Source of the DNA: Ettlia oleoabundans
Lineage: Eukaryota; Chlorophyta; Chlorophyceae; Chlamydomonadales
Direction: 5' to 3'
Assembly (NCBI GenBank): GCA_019693395.1
Contig: JAAMXP010000773.1
Coordinates: 1 to 62,271, forward strand
Length of the DNA stretch: 62,271 nucleotides
Under the pieces are notes generated by a model, which ran no database searches, was not told the origin of the DNA, and was given only the letters and a program-made list of their open reading frames with translations. Every line of letters begins with the position of its first letter. Within the stretch, counting starts at the first letter, position 1. Position numbers and translations under genes: made by a program. Shown one piece after another: positions 23,701 to 35,345 of this stretch.

Positions 23701-24025
23701 TACCGAGCCGTGTTGTAGTGGGCGGCTGTGCTACTGGGCCTGCCGCCAAGGGCCCCTGGGTGGGGGCTTCCTGCAGCAGGGCTTGCATCTCAGGAGTCAC
23801 CACGCGAGCCGCTTCTGCAGCAGCAGCAGCCGCCATCACATCCTCCGCAGATGGGAGCCGCCTCCTCTTGCCCCGCTGCAGCTTGAGCTGCTGCTCAGAC
23901 ACGCAGTGCTGATCTTGGTGCTGCTCCTGCTGTGTGGTGTACTGTGCCGAGGTAGGCAAGAGCCCTTGAGGTGTCGCTGAGCTCGGCAGCCAGGCGGGCC
24001 ACCCCGCTGGGCGGCAGCGAGCCAC
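20763..24025 (-). pseudogene. Gln/Pro/Ala-rich protein gene with frame breaks
   Basis: From a Met at 24025 the minus strand encodes a Gln/Pro/Ala-rich protein (QQLKLQRGKRRRLPSAEDVM near the start). The Gln-rich reading moves to another frame near 23030, meets a TAG after LQEQPV at about 22935, resumes as QPVLYEQPEPSAVQLPQP, then shifts again near 22730 from an acidic stretch to NKVLQKEKIKEEEQELYAGG. Further low-complexity sequence runs to about 21570. A last, better-ordered segment at about 20800-21030 reads RRQALLAALAGFLEQRPHLF, reminiscent of small winged-helix folds, but unproven. Short undetected introns could explain some shifts; the in-frame TAG is harder to explain away. Function unknown. 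Confidence 0.4.
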
Positions 24026-24399
24026 TGCAGCAGCGGTATCACAGCTTTGTGTCCTGTGGTTAACCTATAGGGCCCGCACTGTCAACCATCCGCTTGTGCA
24101 TCATATATTATGGGAGCATAACCACGCAGCTGGACCAGCAGCGCCATAACACATGCCCAGCCAACCAACCCAGCCAGCCCAACCAACCCAGCCAGCCAAC
24201 CAAAGAGCCCAGTGGTGGAGCACTAGCTTAATTGTGCAGCCTGGGTGCCCACACCTCCACAAGCCTCCGTTGCCAGCGCAGCATGGCCACCTGCACAGAG
24301 CGGGGTGTCACCAGCTTACATGTGGGCAGTCACTTCAGCTGGCAGCTTGTTGCCCAAATAAGCCCAGCAGCACCGCTCCGCAGCAGGGTTCAGAGCTAC
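24026..24399. other. Spacer with a short CCAGCCAACCAA repeat
   Basis: A degenerate CCAGCCAACCAAC repeat spans about 24151-24206. Otherwise nothing recognisable. Confidence 0.5.
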
Positions 24400-26170
24400 C
24401 GAGAGACAACACCTTGTGTCCTACTATCAATCTGACCAGGATGTTGTGGTATACAAACAGATCCGGCTGCAGTACAACTTTTGCAGTACAATGCTTGCAG
24501 GGCAAATACTGACAGTGATAAAACAGGACTCCCGCGCACCTCTCCGACAGTCCACGGCACCGCTCCCGCCGCCATCTGCAGCTGCTTCAACTCCCGCAGC
24601 TCCTCTTCCCTTGGGCCGCCCTCCAGGCTGTTTGGGTCGGTGCCAGAGGCGTGTTGGGGCGGGCAGGACAGCGCAGCGTCATGCTGCAAAAAGAAGCATA
24701 GCACATTAGGCGGATTGTATCGGTAGTGAAGAGGGTCTCAAGGGAGAGTGCTGTCAAGTATGTTGGCACCTAAAAAGTGCCGAGGCATGACTGCCATTGC
24801 ATAACGAGGTGCACCGCCAGGGCCCGGAAAGAGTGGGCTAGGTGGGTGTGAATGGGGGGCTTGCCTTGAATGTCAGCATGCCTTCTGGGGTGAGCGCATC
24901 AATCTCTCGCAATACATACGTCCCCTGCCTGCGCACGGCACAGCGCGGCATTGCAACGTAGGAAAGAGTGCCCAGCGGTGAGAAAGCTAGCGCACCCGTA
25001 CCAGCGACCTTGCATATGCTGGGATCAACCTGGAATACCTGAACCATTCCAAAGTTGTGTGTGACACGCACATCATCAAGCACCCCAGCGGTACTGCCTA
25101 CACCAAACGGAATATAGGCGCTCGCCCTCTTCAAGCGCACCACCAGTCCTTGTAGCAGGCTTGGGGTGCCAGGGGCGCTGCCTGCGTGGCAAGGTGGACA
25201 GGGTTGCTGGGTGCACGGTTTTTGCAGGCACGCCAGGCATGCCAGAGAGGGTTAGGTTGGTGATCGACAGCAAGCCACGGGCGGCTTTCAGGCCCTGAGA
25301 GGCAAAGAGCAGGGACAGGTTTGCTTTGAGAGAGAGAGAGCTGCTTTGCCGCATACCAAGGTTTAGAAGCTCCAGCTGCACCGCCGCCACCAGTTGACCC
25401 CTGGTCAGCATTACACGCCGCGCATTGCGTACATCCAGCAGCGCAATAGCGTCAGCAGCCACATCGAATGATTGCTGTGAGAGGCGACCACGCGGCGGGT
25501 GGGCTATCGCTCCGGCGTCAGGAAAGGCGGGAAAAGCGGCGGGTGAAGCGACTGACCAGAAGGGGCCGCCTGAGCTGCTGCTGGCGCCATTGGGTTGCCC
25601 CTGAAGGGTTGAGCGCTGCATGGCTTGGGCCGTTGTCCTTAGCAGGCCTGCGAGTCCGCCCAAAGGGAGCGCCCAGCCCAGTGGGGGCCGATGCCTTGCT
25701 GGCAAGCCAAACGGCAGGCCAAGCCTCTGAGGGGACGCCAGCTGCATCAAAGGCTCTACGGGGCAATTAGAGGGCCGGACTAGCTGGTGGAAAGAACCGC
25801 ACCGTGGCTCTTTTGCTTGGCGCCCAACCCATCTAAAGTCGGTGAGACCCTGGATTTGTTTATTCGTTTACTGCCCAAACAATCTGCTGATGCAGCTAAA
25901 GCCCGCAAAAGCACGTGAGGGCGCATGGCTGGCAGTTCCCGCCGCCACTGCTGCCAGCGCTAAAATGTCTGCCGCTGCCTTGCCTTCCTGAGTGCGGCCA
26001 AGCAATAAGACGTCCAGTGTGATGAGTGATCACTGACCTTACGGAGCCTGGCACGGCCGTCGCATTTCGCTTAAGGGAAGCTAAAGCATTGGCTGGCTGC
26101 TGGCCGGGGCCAAGACAATGGCACAAGCGCAAAGCAGGTTAACAAGAGGAGCCACGAAAGCCTTCAATCA
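24400..26170 (-). repeat. Copy C: uninterrupted copy of the unrecognised coding repeat family
   Basis: This is the reference copy. On the minus strand candidate exons appear in order: one containing NARRVMLTRGQLVAAVQLEL and ending at a donor CTTG|GTATGC (about 25360); one with VVRLKRASAYIPFGVGSTAG then VTHNFGMVQVFQVDPSICK (about 25150-25000); one with TYVLREIDALTPEGMLTFKA (about 24930-24870); and one with DPNSLEGGPREEELRELKQL (about 24680-24540). No stop was seen inside these blocks, and the Gln codon lost in copy B is intact, so C may still be a gene. No family recognised. Four loci in 26 kb suggest recent amplification. Confidence 0.5.
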
Positions 26171-26378
26171 AAACAGAAAGCTTTCTGTGGAGATCGATAC
26201 AAAGTCAGATAGTAGCTGTTATGGGATCGTCTTCAGCATGGCTATGAAATGCAACGAAGGTGGAGGCAGGAAGAGTCTGGGGCGCAACGGCAAAGCTTAA
26301 TGAAATCCCCAGCAGTGGCAGGCCAGAGTGATCAATCATAAACCAGTGCTTCATCGGGCCTGCTATGGAGGGCAACTG

Positions 26379-27741
26379 CTACCTATCAATGACTACACTG
26401 CTCCAAAACGCAGCAGATGCCCCAAGCCGGCCACTGCGACGGCAGAGAACATTACGCTGCCGCAAGCACCACGCTTGCTGCTGGGTTCCAGCCTGGACCG
26501 CACGCTGCTGCGCCTTGCATGCCGGCTTGTGCTGCGGCCAATGCGCCCTCTGACAGTCAACACTGCACACGGAGGGCAGGCGGCAATGCAAAGCATGGGT
26601 TTGAGCAGTGTTGTCAAGATGTTGTGTGAGGAGCAGAAGTATAGCGACCAGACTAGTCTCAAGCAAGGCAGGTTTCTGCATACTGAAGTGATGCCAACGA
26701 CTCTGCAGACTATTGCAGCAGCAACCAATTGACCTGCCACCAATGACCTGCAGTACTGTGCCTGGCGGCAGGCAGAGCAGCGCCTGACATGTTGGGGTTT
26801 TGTCGCAGCCGTCGCATGTGAATGCGCAGTTGGGGTGTTGCAGTACCTCTTCCCGTTGGCTATCCATCACTTGAACACACTGATTGTGGGTGGCTTCATC
26901 AAGCGGCAGCCACTTGTCGCCCTGCTGGGCTGACCGCTCCAGCCACGGCTGGATGCTCTGTGCCCAGGACATACCCTCCTCGACAGAAGAGGTCCACATT
27001 CGCGGCAGCAATCGCTTGCACCGCTTGAATGCTGACCTGGCAGGCTGCATCCAGGCAAGCACTTGGCTGGGGGTATGCGGCGGGGTCCCGCCGCCCCCAA
27101 CAATGGGAGGCGCACAGAGCACCAGCTGGAAGACACACAGCGCAAAGTTATAGTCGCAGCCATGCTGCTGTGCGTATTCCAGCAGATCCGTCAAAAAGTC
27201 CCAGGCACGCCTGATATCTGCGAGCTCTGTAGCAGCATTAACGGCATGGAAGCGCATGGTGCAGCTTAAAGACACAGGCTGGTTGGGTGCGACGCCCTCC
27301 ACCACCTTTCCTGCCTCCCTGCAGCGCCCGGGAAGGCGGCTTGTTGTCAGAAATGTGTAAGTGGGTGCTGGATGCTGAGGGTGGCCCCGGTGAGGAGGGG
27401 AAGGCGGAGCGGCTGAGAGGCACAGTATGTGCAAACAAGAAGTGGGGGTGGCAGACTATCAACAGTATAACTCCACACAAATGACAGCCACAGGCCAGTA
27501 CACTGGCTCTACGAAATACCTTGCACTTGATGCCCTAGGCGGCTTGTGTACATTGGTCAGAGGAAATGGCCAGGCAGCGGCCGCTCACGCTTAATTACCT
27601 CTTGGGTGGAGGCAGCGTGCCCAGCAGACGCTTTGTTTCTGCCACAAATCTTCGGCTTCCACAAACGCGGCCACTTCCGGGGAGCGCTGCTCAGCTGACA
27701 CGGCACGCGCTGCTCGCAACATCTCCTCGTAAACAGACATG
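26379..27741 (-). pseudogene. MYND zinc-finger gene, copy 1 (broken)
   Basis: MYND fingers bind Zn and usually mediate protein contacts. Starts MSVYEEMLRAARAVSAEQRS at 27741, but exon 1 shifts frame near 27650, meets a TAA, and loses most of the exon compared with copy 2. Exon 2 (27318-26748) begins after CTGCAG with REAGKVVEG and ends in the finger. Between CDGC and the next Cys pair two bases are missing relative to copy 2, so HVRRCSACRQAQYC lies in another frame. Exon 3 (from 26562) supplies SVDCQRAHWPQHKPAC and runs to 26379. Each half of the finger is readable but the gene as a whole is not. Confidence 0.72.
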
Positions 27742-28753
27742 CTGCCGTTGTGGGGGCTAGGACTGCTGCTGCTGGCACCCTGGTTGGGCTTGGGGATCAT
27801 GCTGGGGTTGATGATTGTCTCCAGATCTGCAGTTCGAATGAAAGATTACAGCAGGTTTAAAGGGCCCAACCTATGGAGCCATATGTACATGGTCAACAGC
27901 GAACAGGCCAACAGAACAAGCTGGGTGCATAGACTTGACATTAGAGCGGCGGGAGCAGTTCACAGTCCAGAGCAGCAGTTTAAGAGCTGTCGTAAGGCAG
28001 CAGCACCCGACCCCCAGCAGCGAACTAAACTGGTGTTTGGGACAGTCATACAGCACAGACTGGTAGCACCCGTGACAGAAATGCCGCCCGGGCGGCGGCG
28101 CGATGGCACTGACCAGTCAGCTGCTCGTAGCCAGGCGGCGCCGCGACCGCTTGCCACCTCTGGGCGTCGCAACAGGATAGCGCAGCCTATCCGTCGGCTG
28201 GGCGGACCGGGTTGGAGTTGCCTGGGGCGGGTCCCTCGGACAGCGCTCCCAGAGGTGAGCTCAGGGCTGTTTGAGCCGACCTCGCTTGCGTAAGTCCGCA
28301 CAAAGCGATATGACAGACCTTGTTTGTGAGGAAACGCGCGGTGTGTAGATGCATGGGCACCTGCGCTAGGCCCGCTGGGCCCACGCCGCCAATCCAGCCG
28401 CTGCATGTGTAGCTTGCGCAATATTTCTTAAAGACAAGCCAAACAGGTCCGAGGAGGGGTCAAACTGAGTAAAGAGCCAGGACATAACGTGCCACTAGCA
28501 GGCACTGTGTGCTAATGAGCGGGGTTGCGGATGGTGAGGTGCAGTCATGCCGAGCTGCTTTACGACACATCCTGGAGAAATTCGAGCAGGACGGTGTGCA
28601 AGGACCGTCTTCAGCTGCGGAATGGAACACAGTGCAATGAAAACCAGAAGAGGCCTGGACACAGTGACAAAGCACATGAGCACATCAACACTGGCAGGCC
28701 AGAGTGAGTGGAGAAGGTATGGTCCTGGGAATGTCAGCCACTATCTGTCATGT
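27742..28753. other. Upstream region of MYND copy 1 and 3' flank of copy 2
   Basis: No gene recognised. Related in position to the regions upstream of copies 2 and 3, which share homology with each other, but I could not align this one convincingly. Confidence 0.4.
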
Positions 28754-30886
28754 TCAAAATGCCCCAGAGCGCAGCAGATGCCCCAAGCCTGCCACCGCCA
28801 CGGCACAGAGCGCTGCTGCAAGCAGTACATTTGCTGCTGGGTGCCAGGCTGTATTGCTCGCTGGCTCCAATTGCTGGTGCGCTTTACAGGTCGACCTGTG
28901 CTGCATCCAATGCGCCTTCTGACAGTCAACACTGCGCAAGACAGGGAGGCAGGATGCAGGGCATGGTCAGCCGACCTTGACAACAGCAAAACTGACATCT
29001 ATATGGTACCTGAACAACTGTGGTTGTGTGTGCCCCGACTGATGGCGATTGTGCTTATGCACACGTGCACTCTTGCATCTGCAGCCACCACCTCACCTGC
29101 AGTTCTGTGCCTTGTGGCAGGCGCCGCAGCGCCGCACATGCAGCGAGAGTTCGCCGCAGCCATCGCAGTTGAATGCGCGGTTGGGGTTTTGCAGTCTGTC
29201 TTCCCGCCTGCTTGCCACCGCCTGTGCACAGTGCATGTCGGTGGCTGCATCAAGCGCCACAGCCACCAGTCTCCTTGTTGGGCCAAGCGCTGCAGCCAGG
29301 GCTGGATGGTTTCTGCCAAGGGCATCATCTTCTCGACAGGGGAGGTCCACATCCGCGGCAGCGACCGCTTGCACCTCTTGAACGCCGACCTGGCAGGCTG
29401 CATCCAGGCAAGCACCTGGCTGGGGGTATGCGGCGGAATCTCGCCCTGTCGAACCATGGAGGGTGCGTGAACCACCATTTGGAAGACATACATCGCAAAT
29501 GCGAAGTCGCAGCCGTGCTGCTGTGCGTGTTCCAGCAGATCTGTTAGGAGAAGGCACGTCCGAATTTCTTGAGCTCCGAAGCAGCAGATGCGGCAAAGAA
29601 GCGCATGGAGCATTTGAGGGCTGGAGGCTGGTTGGCTGACACACGTTCCATAATCACTCCTGCCTCCCTGCAATATCAAGAACAAGGCACGTCCGATAAA
29701 ATACAAACGTACTGGCATGTACCGCATTTGGGCGATAGTCTAATAACTAGCCACAACACGGGAGGGTAAGCACGTGTATCGATCTGTTTACTCGACTTAA
29801 ATGAGGGACAGGCAGCAGGGGGTTGTGAGCCTGGCCAGGCAATAACAGCCAGATCCGGCAAAAGCCATGGCAAGCTGCAGTGACCAGGTATAGAAGGAAA
29901 GCAGGCAATAGACAGTGAGGGGGCTGCTGAGGGTCGGGGGTGAAAGGGGCAACGAATAATAACATCAACAGGTCGGCCGGCTTGCACGCCTTGCCCATAG
30001 CATCCCGTAAAAACTTGTGGAGGCAACTTGCTTGCCAGTCTGTTATGGATGCTTGAGGTGCAGAAATCACGGCAAAAAACTACCATAAACTTGCGTGAAC
30101 AAATTCGCAACGCTCTGCAGCCATGCCCCACCTGAACACATTTGCCGCCTTGGTAGATGGGCTTCGTAGCTGTGCATGCTGTGATGAACTGATGGCATGG
30201 GTGGCAAACAGCGCCAGCAGCTGCTCGTAGGTCAGCAGCACACGTGGGAGATTTCGCTGCAGATCAGCTAGCTCTCGCTGCACCTGCTGCGCCACAGCTG
30301 GCTCCTGCATCCGATGTAGCAGCACCAAATACACTGCCAGAGTCTCGTCATCGGCCCAGTAGATGTTGAGTGTGTCCATGATGCAGGCAGCCAGCCGCAG
30401 CAGCACTGCGATGCTGCAGTCCGCCCTCAAAAGAAAGGCAAGCATCTCCTTGAGGCGGCTGGGGGTGATGGAATCAGCCCGCAAAAAGTCGGGTGGTGCT
30501 CCCTGCTGCAAGCACTGCGTGGCATGGGGCATCAGCCCCTCCAGCATCGATGCAACTAGGTCCTTACGACTGCTCCCGCTCCCGCTGGGAGTCCTGGCAC
30601 TGGCACCGCTGGCGGCGGCAATGCGGCTGCTGCTGCTGTTGCTGACGCTGTGTTGAAGATCTATCGGCCCACCCAGAGACAGCAAGTCGGCTCGGGCCTT
30701 GTGCAGCGCCGCCAGCAGCACCTGCCGCTCACGCTTGGCTGCTTTCTTGGGTGGGGGCAGCGTGGCCAGCAGACGCTGTGTTTCTGCCGCACAATCCACC
30801 ATCTCCACAAAAGCGGCCACTTCTGGGATGCGCTGCTTAGCTGGCACAGCACGCGCTGCTTTCAAGATATCCTCAAACACAGACAT
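28754..30886 (-). pseudogene. MYND zinc-finger gene, copy 2 (best preserved)
   Basis: Exon 1 (30886-30132) is intact: MSVFEDILKAARAVPAKQRI, a helical region, then LADLQRNLPRVLLTYEQLLA and a donor TTCAG|GTGGGG. Exon 2 (29667-29097) joins in phase as REAGVIMERVS but has two breaks: about four bases are missing near 29550 before LLTDLLEHAQQHGC, and one base is extra near 29255 before LDAATDMHC. It ends CDGCGELSLHVRRCGAC plus HKAQNC. Exon 3 (28931-28754) completes the finger with SVDCQKAHWMQHRSTC, so all eight Zn ligands are present. Domain order is an unknown helical region, a second helical region, then a C-terminal MYND. Frame breaks argue against function unless assembly errors. Confidence 0.75.
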
Positions 30887-32158
30887 GCCCCCTTTATGCG
30901 CTGCGGATACTGGTGTTTGTGCTGGTGCTGGAGCTGGTGTTCCAATGCTGGGGTTGCTGCAACAGCTGCTGACTATTCGCTGCTGGACTTGTTGCTACTG
31001 CTAGTGCTGGTGGTGGTAGCGGCGGTGCTGCTGCTGCCGTTGGATGGAGCTCAGCTAAGCTCGGGTCCTGTTCCAGTGATGACTGCACTGCAAGGGGATG
31101 GAGAAGCAGCTGTTGTCTGTTGCCTCGGAAACCCAAACGCACGGCCCAAAAGCATGGCCTGTTTACGCGTGATGCCCTCAAATGCAGTTGTTATAAGAAG
31201 GCGGCAGCACATTGTATAAGTTAGATTGGAAAGACGGACCTCCACCAGCAACCCCGTCAGCACGACAGGCAGAATGCTGACTTGTGGGGCTGCGGGCGGC
31301 ACAGCCACAGCCACCGACACCGACGCCACCGCCAATCCAGATACAAGGCGGGTGCGCTCGGCCCTACGGCGCTATGCGATACAAGCATGGCGCCCAATGC
31401 GTTTCCGCGGCCTTCCGTTGGAGGTTCGCATGGGGTTTGGCGAGTGGGACACATGTTGCTAGCGGAGCACTCACCTAGGTCGGTGTCAGCCGGATCCACG
31501 CACGCGGATTGATATAAAGGTGATCAAAACCAACCTTGAAAGCGACAAGAAGACGCGAGGGAACTGCATGGGCACCCATGCTGTGGGCGCTGAGCGCCTG
31601 CCTGCCGCCGCAGCGGCCGCTGCTCGTCGGCATCAACCTACACGGCTATGCTGGCTATTGACAGCGTGTGCAAAGGGCACAGGCGAAAGCGGTTGGTAGG
31701 ACTACAATTCTTCTCGTGCCAGTCAAACAACACCACTGCCTATGCAGACCGTAGGCATCTGGTCCACATCGGCTGTGTGCTGATGAGCGCATTGGCCGCA
31801 GGATGTGCGGTGCACAGGCGTGCAGACCAGCATAAGTTAAGCCACTTCCATTTACAAGCAACAGGGGGGTTCCTTATGTCAAAGTCCCTAGAAGAACACA
31901 AACTGTCAAGGAGCTGTATCGTGCAGGCAACGTAATGCAACACACTCCGGTTGTGGTATGTGAGCTGGCACCTCTGGTGGGCAGGTATGGTAGCACAGCA
32001 ACTGAAGCAACTGACACACCAGCTGCGGCAAAAGCTCACCGACTAGGCAAGCAGTACTGCACAACGACAGCGGCAACGTATCGCCAAAGTTCTATCAAAA
32101 GCACAGCAACATCTCATCAATAGCGAAGGGCCTTAGTAAAGGCAGTAGGTGGTGAGAG
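30887..32158. other. Upstream region of MYND copy 2
   Basis: About 31050-31520 shares blocks with 34290-34690 upstream of copy 3 (for example GCTGTTGTCTGTTGCCTCGG against GCTATTCGTCTGTCGCGTCGG, and GCGGAGCACTCACCTAGG). The duplicated unit therefore includes 5' flanking or upstream-exon sequence. No separate gene seen in 31520-32158. Confidence 0.5.
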
Positions 32159-34119
32159 TTACACACGTTGCTGGCTGCCCCTGCCTGCCTCTGAGGATCT
32201 CTGTTGCGCTCTGCATGCCGGCTTGTGCACCCGCCAGTGCGCCGTCTGGCATTCGACGCTGCGGGCAGCAAACACAAGCAGCGCAAGAGTCATGTCATCC
32301 TGCACGACCGCGTCGTATTCCAACTCAGTTCAACATGTCACTGCAGCCGCAGCAAAAACCTTTGGCATTGCTCCATTCCACGCAGCTGGTATTGCGGAAA
32401 ATATACCATGTGCCAGATGGGACATCCAATCCCTATTCGCAGAGGTAGGCTGATGGCAGATATGGGAGGCCGCAAAGGTGCGGGCACAAGTGCGAGCAAG
32501 GTTGCTAACAACCCACCTGCCATACTGCGCATGGCGGCAGCCAGAGCACTTGCGCACGTGCAGCGCGACTTTGCCGCATCCGTGGCACATGCTGTTGTCT
32601 CGGCAGTCCTGACCATACACTCTCACCAAGTTGCACACTGTGCATGGGTGGCTGCATCGATTCGCCGCCAAGTGTCACCCGTCTGCACCAAGTGCTCTAG
32701 CCAGGGCTGCAGCTGAAGCGGGACGGGCAGATTTGACTCGATAGAACGCGTCCACATGCGCGGCAGCACCCGCTTGCACCGCTGGTACGCTGACTTCGCA
32801 GACTGCAACCAGGCAAGCACCTGGCTCGGTGGGTGAGGGGGCGCGAACCCGTTCAGGCCTGACGAGTGTACCACCAGCTGAACAATGCACAGGGCAATGG
32901 AAAAATCGCAGCCGTGCTGCTGTGTGTAGTCCAGCAGATCTGTAAGGATGCCCCACGCACGCCCCATTTCCCTGCGCTCGGAGGCAGCAGAAGCAGCGTA
33001 GAAGCGCAGGATGCACCTCGTGGGTGCTGGCTGTACCGCCGCTACTCTTTCCAAAATCCGGCCTGCCTCCCTGCATCAATGATGGGGCAGGGCAAGGTTG
33101 TAAGACCACATGAAGAAGCCAAACGAAGATAGCAAGTTGGGGTTAGCTTCCTACTTGATCCTTGATCTAACGACTCTTCCCGTTCACTATGACAACGGAG
33201 CTGTGACTGCTGGAGCCGTGGTATGAAAGAGGGCAAAAGATGATGGCCCGGCATGCAACAGTCACACGACCACTGTATGGAGCGAGCAAGTTGCTTGAAT
33301 AGTAATATCAAGAGGAAGCCAGGTGCGGCCTCACCTGACCACGCTCTGTGGCTCCAAATTCGGACTGCGCAACCGCGCACGCTGAGCAGCGCTGATGACA
33401 TGGGTGGCAAACAGCGCCAGCAGCTGCTCATAGGTCAGCAGCACACGTAGGATATCTTGCTGCAGGTCAGCTAACTCTGGCTGCAGCTGCTGCCGCACTG
33501 CAGGCTCATGCATGCGCTCCACCAACTGCGAATACGCTGTCAGGCAGACAGTATCTGCCACCAGGAAATCTAGGATACCGTTATTTAAACAGGCCGCCAG
33601 CCGCAGCAGCACTGCTATGCGGCAGTTTGACTCCCCAATATATGCACATACAGGGCTTTGAAACAGCTGGGTGTCATGGCTACGGGGCGGCCAAAAAAGC
33701 CTAAGGCGATAGCTGCGAAGCCCTCCATGAGAATACCAACGCCACTAAAAGCTGCTGTCATCACCATCGCATCGCCGCTGTTGTTGGTACTGTGGGTGCT
33801 GCCAGTGCTCGTGCTGGCAATTCCAATGCTCGGGCGGGCGGCGCCGTCGCTGGCGCCGCTACCACTCCCTACCTCATTGGTGCTCTTAAGGTTTGCTGGC
33901 CCTCCCACAGACAGTAGGTCGCCTCGGGCCTTTGTGCACCGCCGCCAGCAGCACTTGCCGCTCCTTCGTGTCGCATTCCTGGGGGGGCGGCAGCGTGCGC
34001 AGCAGGCGCACCGTCTCCCCCAGACAGTCAGCAACCTCCATGAATGCGGCCAATTCGGCGGGCCGCTGCTCAGCCGGGACAGCACGCGCTGCCGCCAGCC
34101 GCTCTTGAAACACAGACAT
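32159..34119 (-). pseudogene. MYND zinc-finger gene, copy 3 (broken)
   Basis: Exon 1 (34119-33335) starts MSVFQERLAAARAVPAEQRP. One extra T at 33931-33933 (GGCCTTTGTG against GGCCTTGTG in copy 2) throws KARGDLLSVGGP into another frame. The exon ends ...RSPNLEPQSVVR at a GTGAGG donor. Exon 2 (33070-32517) reads REAGRILERVAAVQPAPTRC and is open until about 32640, where a shortening shifts the finger to another frame: CHGCGKVALHVRKCSGC then RHAQYG, in which the fifth Zn ligand Cys is Gly. Exon 3 (32258-32159) gives SVECQTAHWRVHKPAC and a short tail. Two frame breaks and a lost ligand make this a pseudogene. Confidence 0.75.
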
Positions 34120-35345
34120 GCTGGCTCTATGCTGCCCACACCGCTTCTGCTGCTGCTGCTGCTGCTACCGGTGTTGACACTGCAATGGCTGCTGCTGCTG
34201 CTGCTGCGGCTGAGGCTAGGGCTGTTAGTGTTGGTGCTGATGTGGTTAAGTTTGGATCTCACGCTGGGTTTCCGTTTCAGTGGTGACTGCAATGTAACGG
34301 GGATGGAGCAGCAGCTATTCGTCTGTCGCGTCGGGAACCCAAATGCATGGGCCCAAAAACACGGGCATGGTATCATGTATCATTGCTATCATTTGCACTT
34401 GGTTGAAAACTGGTGGAGACGGCAGCACGTTGTATAAAGTGGCAATGATAGGCACAACCGCCCGCAGCAAGGCCGGGCAACACATGTGCCAGGCGCGGCG
34501 CACCATTGCTGCCGGCGCCAATGGGGCTAAATAACGGAGGCTTCCGCCTCATTTGATGCAGGCATGGCCCCCCAAAAAGCAAATCCGCCGCTGGTAGGGC
34601 GCTTGAGGGTTGTGCGTGGCAAGTGTTCAAATCGCGGGAGCACTCACATAGGACGGTGTGAACTGAGCCCATGCCTTGCAAGCTGCCGTGATTGAAGATA
34701 CTAACTACTATAAGGATAGACGTCTGGTGCCGTGCTGTACCTACTGGACGCCCAACGTCAGTTTGTAAACTGCTTCCCGCCCATTGCCGGCACGCACCGT
34801 TCTCAGCAGCAAGCTCTCGAGCCTAATCCTCGAACCTGCTCGCTTCCGTTAAGCTCGTTTCCGTCCTGGGAGGTCACCTTGGGAGGGACCCAGCCGTACC
34901 GCTGGACGCACATCACAACTGCGACAGCTGCACACTGCTACTCTCCAAAAGTTCCCACAGCTATGCTGGCCAGCTTCAAATACCCTTTGCTAATGGCCGC
35001 CATACGAACAGGTTAACTATGCGTGTAGAGCAAGCTGTCCGGCGCAATGCAAGTGTGGCTCAGATGTCAGCAGGAATTCTACAGAATTTGGACTTCTAGT
35101 ATATACAAAGACAAAACGCCGAAAGAGAGGGCTTCATAACTTGGAATCCCACACAAGGCTCCTTGCAGCAGCGAATGGCTACACTCTTGAGCTGCAAGAT
35201 TTTTGTGCGCCATGATGCAGCCACATCAAAACTGCACCCTGTCGCTGCACCCGGCACGCGAAACAGTGCAGTGCACCACTCTGGTGTGAGCCAGTGTTGC
35301 AAGGACCGCTCCAATATGAAGCATAAAGGGCTGCATCTGCCCTTA
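34120..35345. other. Upstream region of MYND copy 3 and 3' flank of delta-COP
   Basis: The part to about 34690 is homologous to the upstream region of copy 2. The rest, 34690-35345, holds no gene that I can recognise and includes the delta-COP 3' UTR. Confidence 0.5.
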
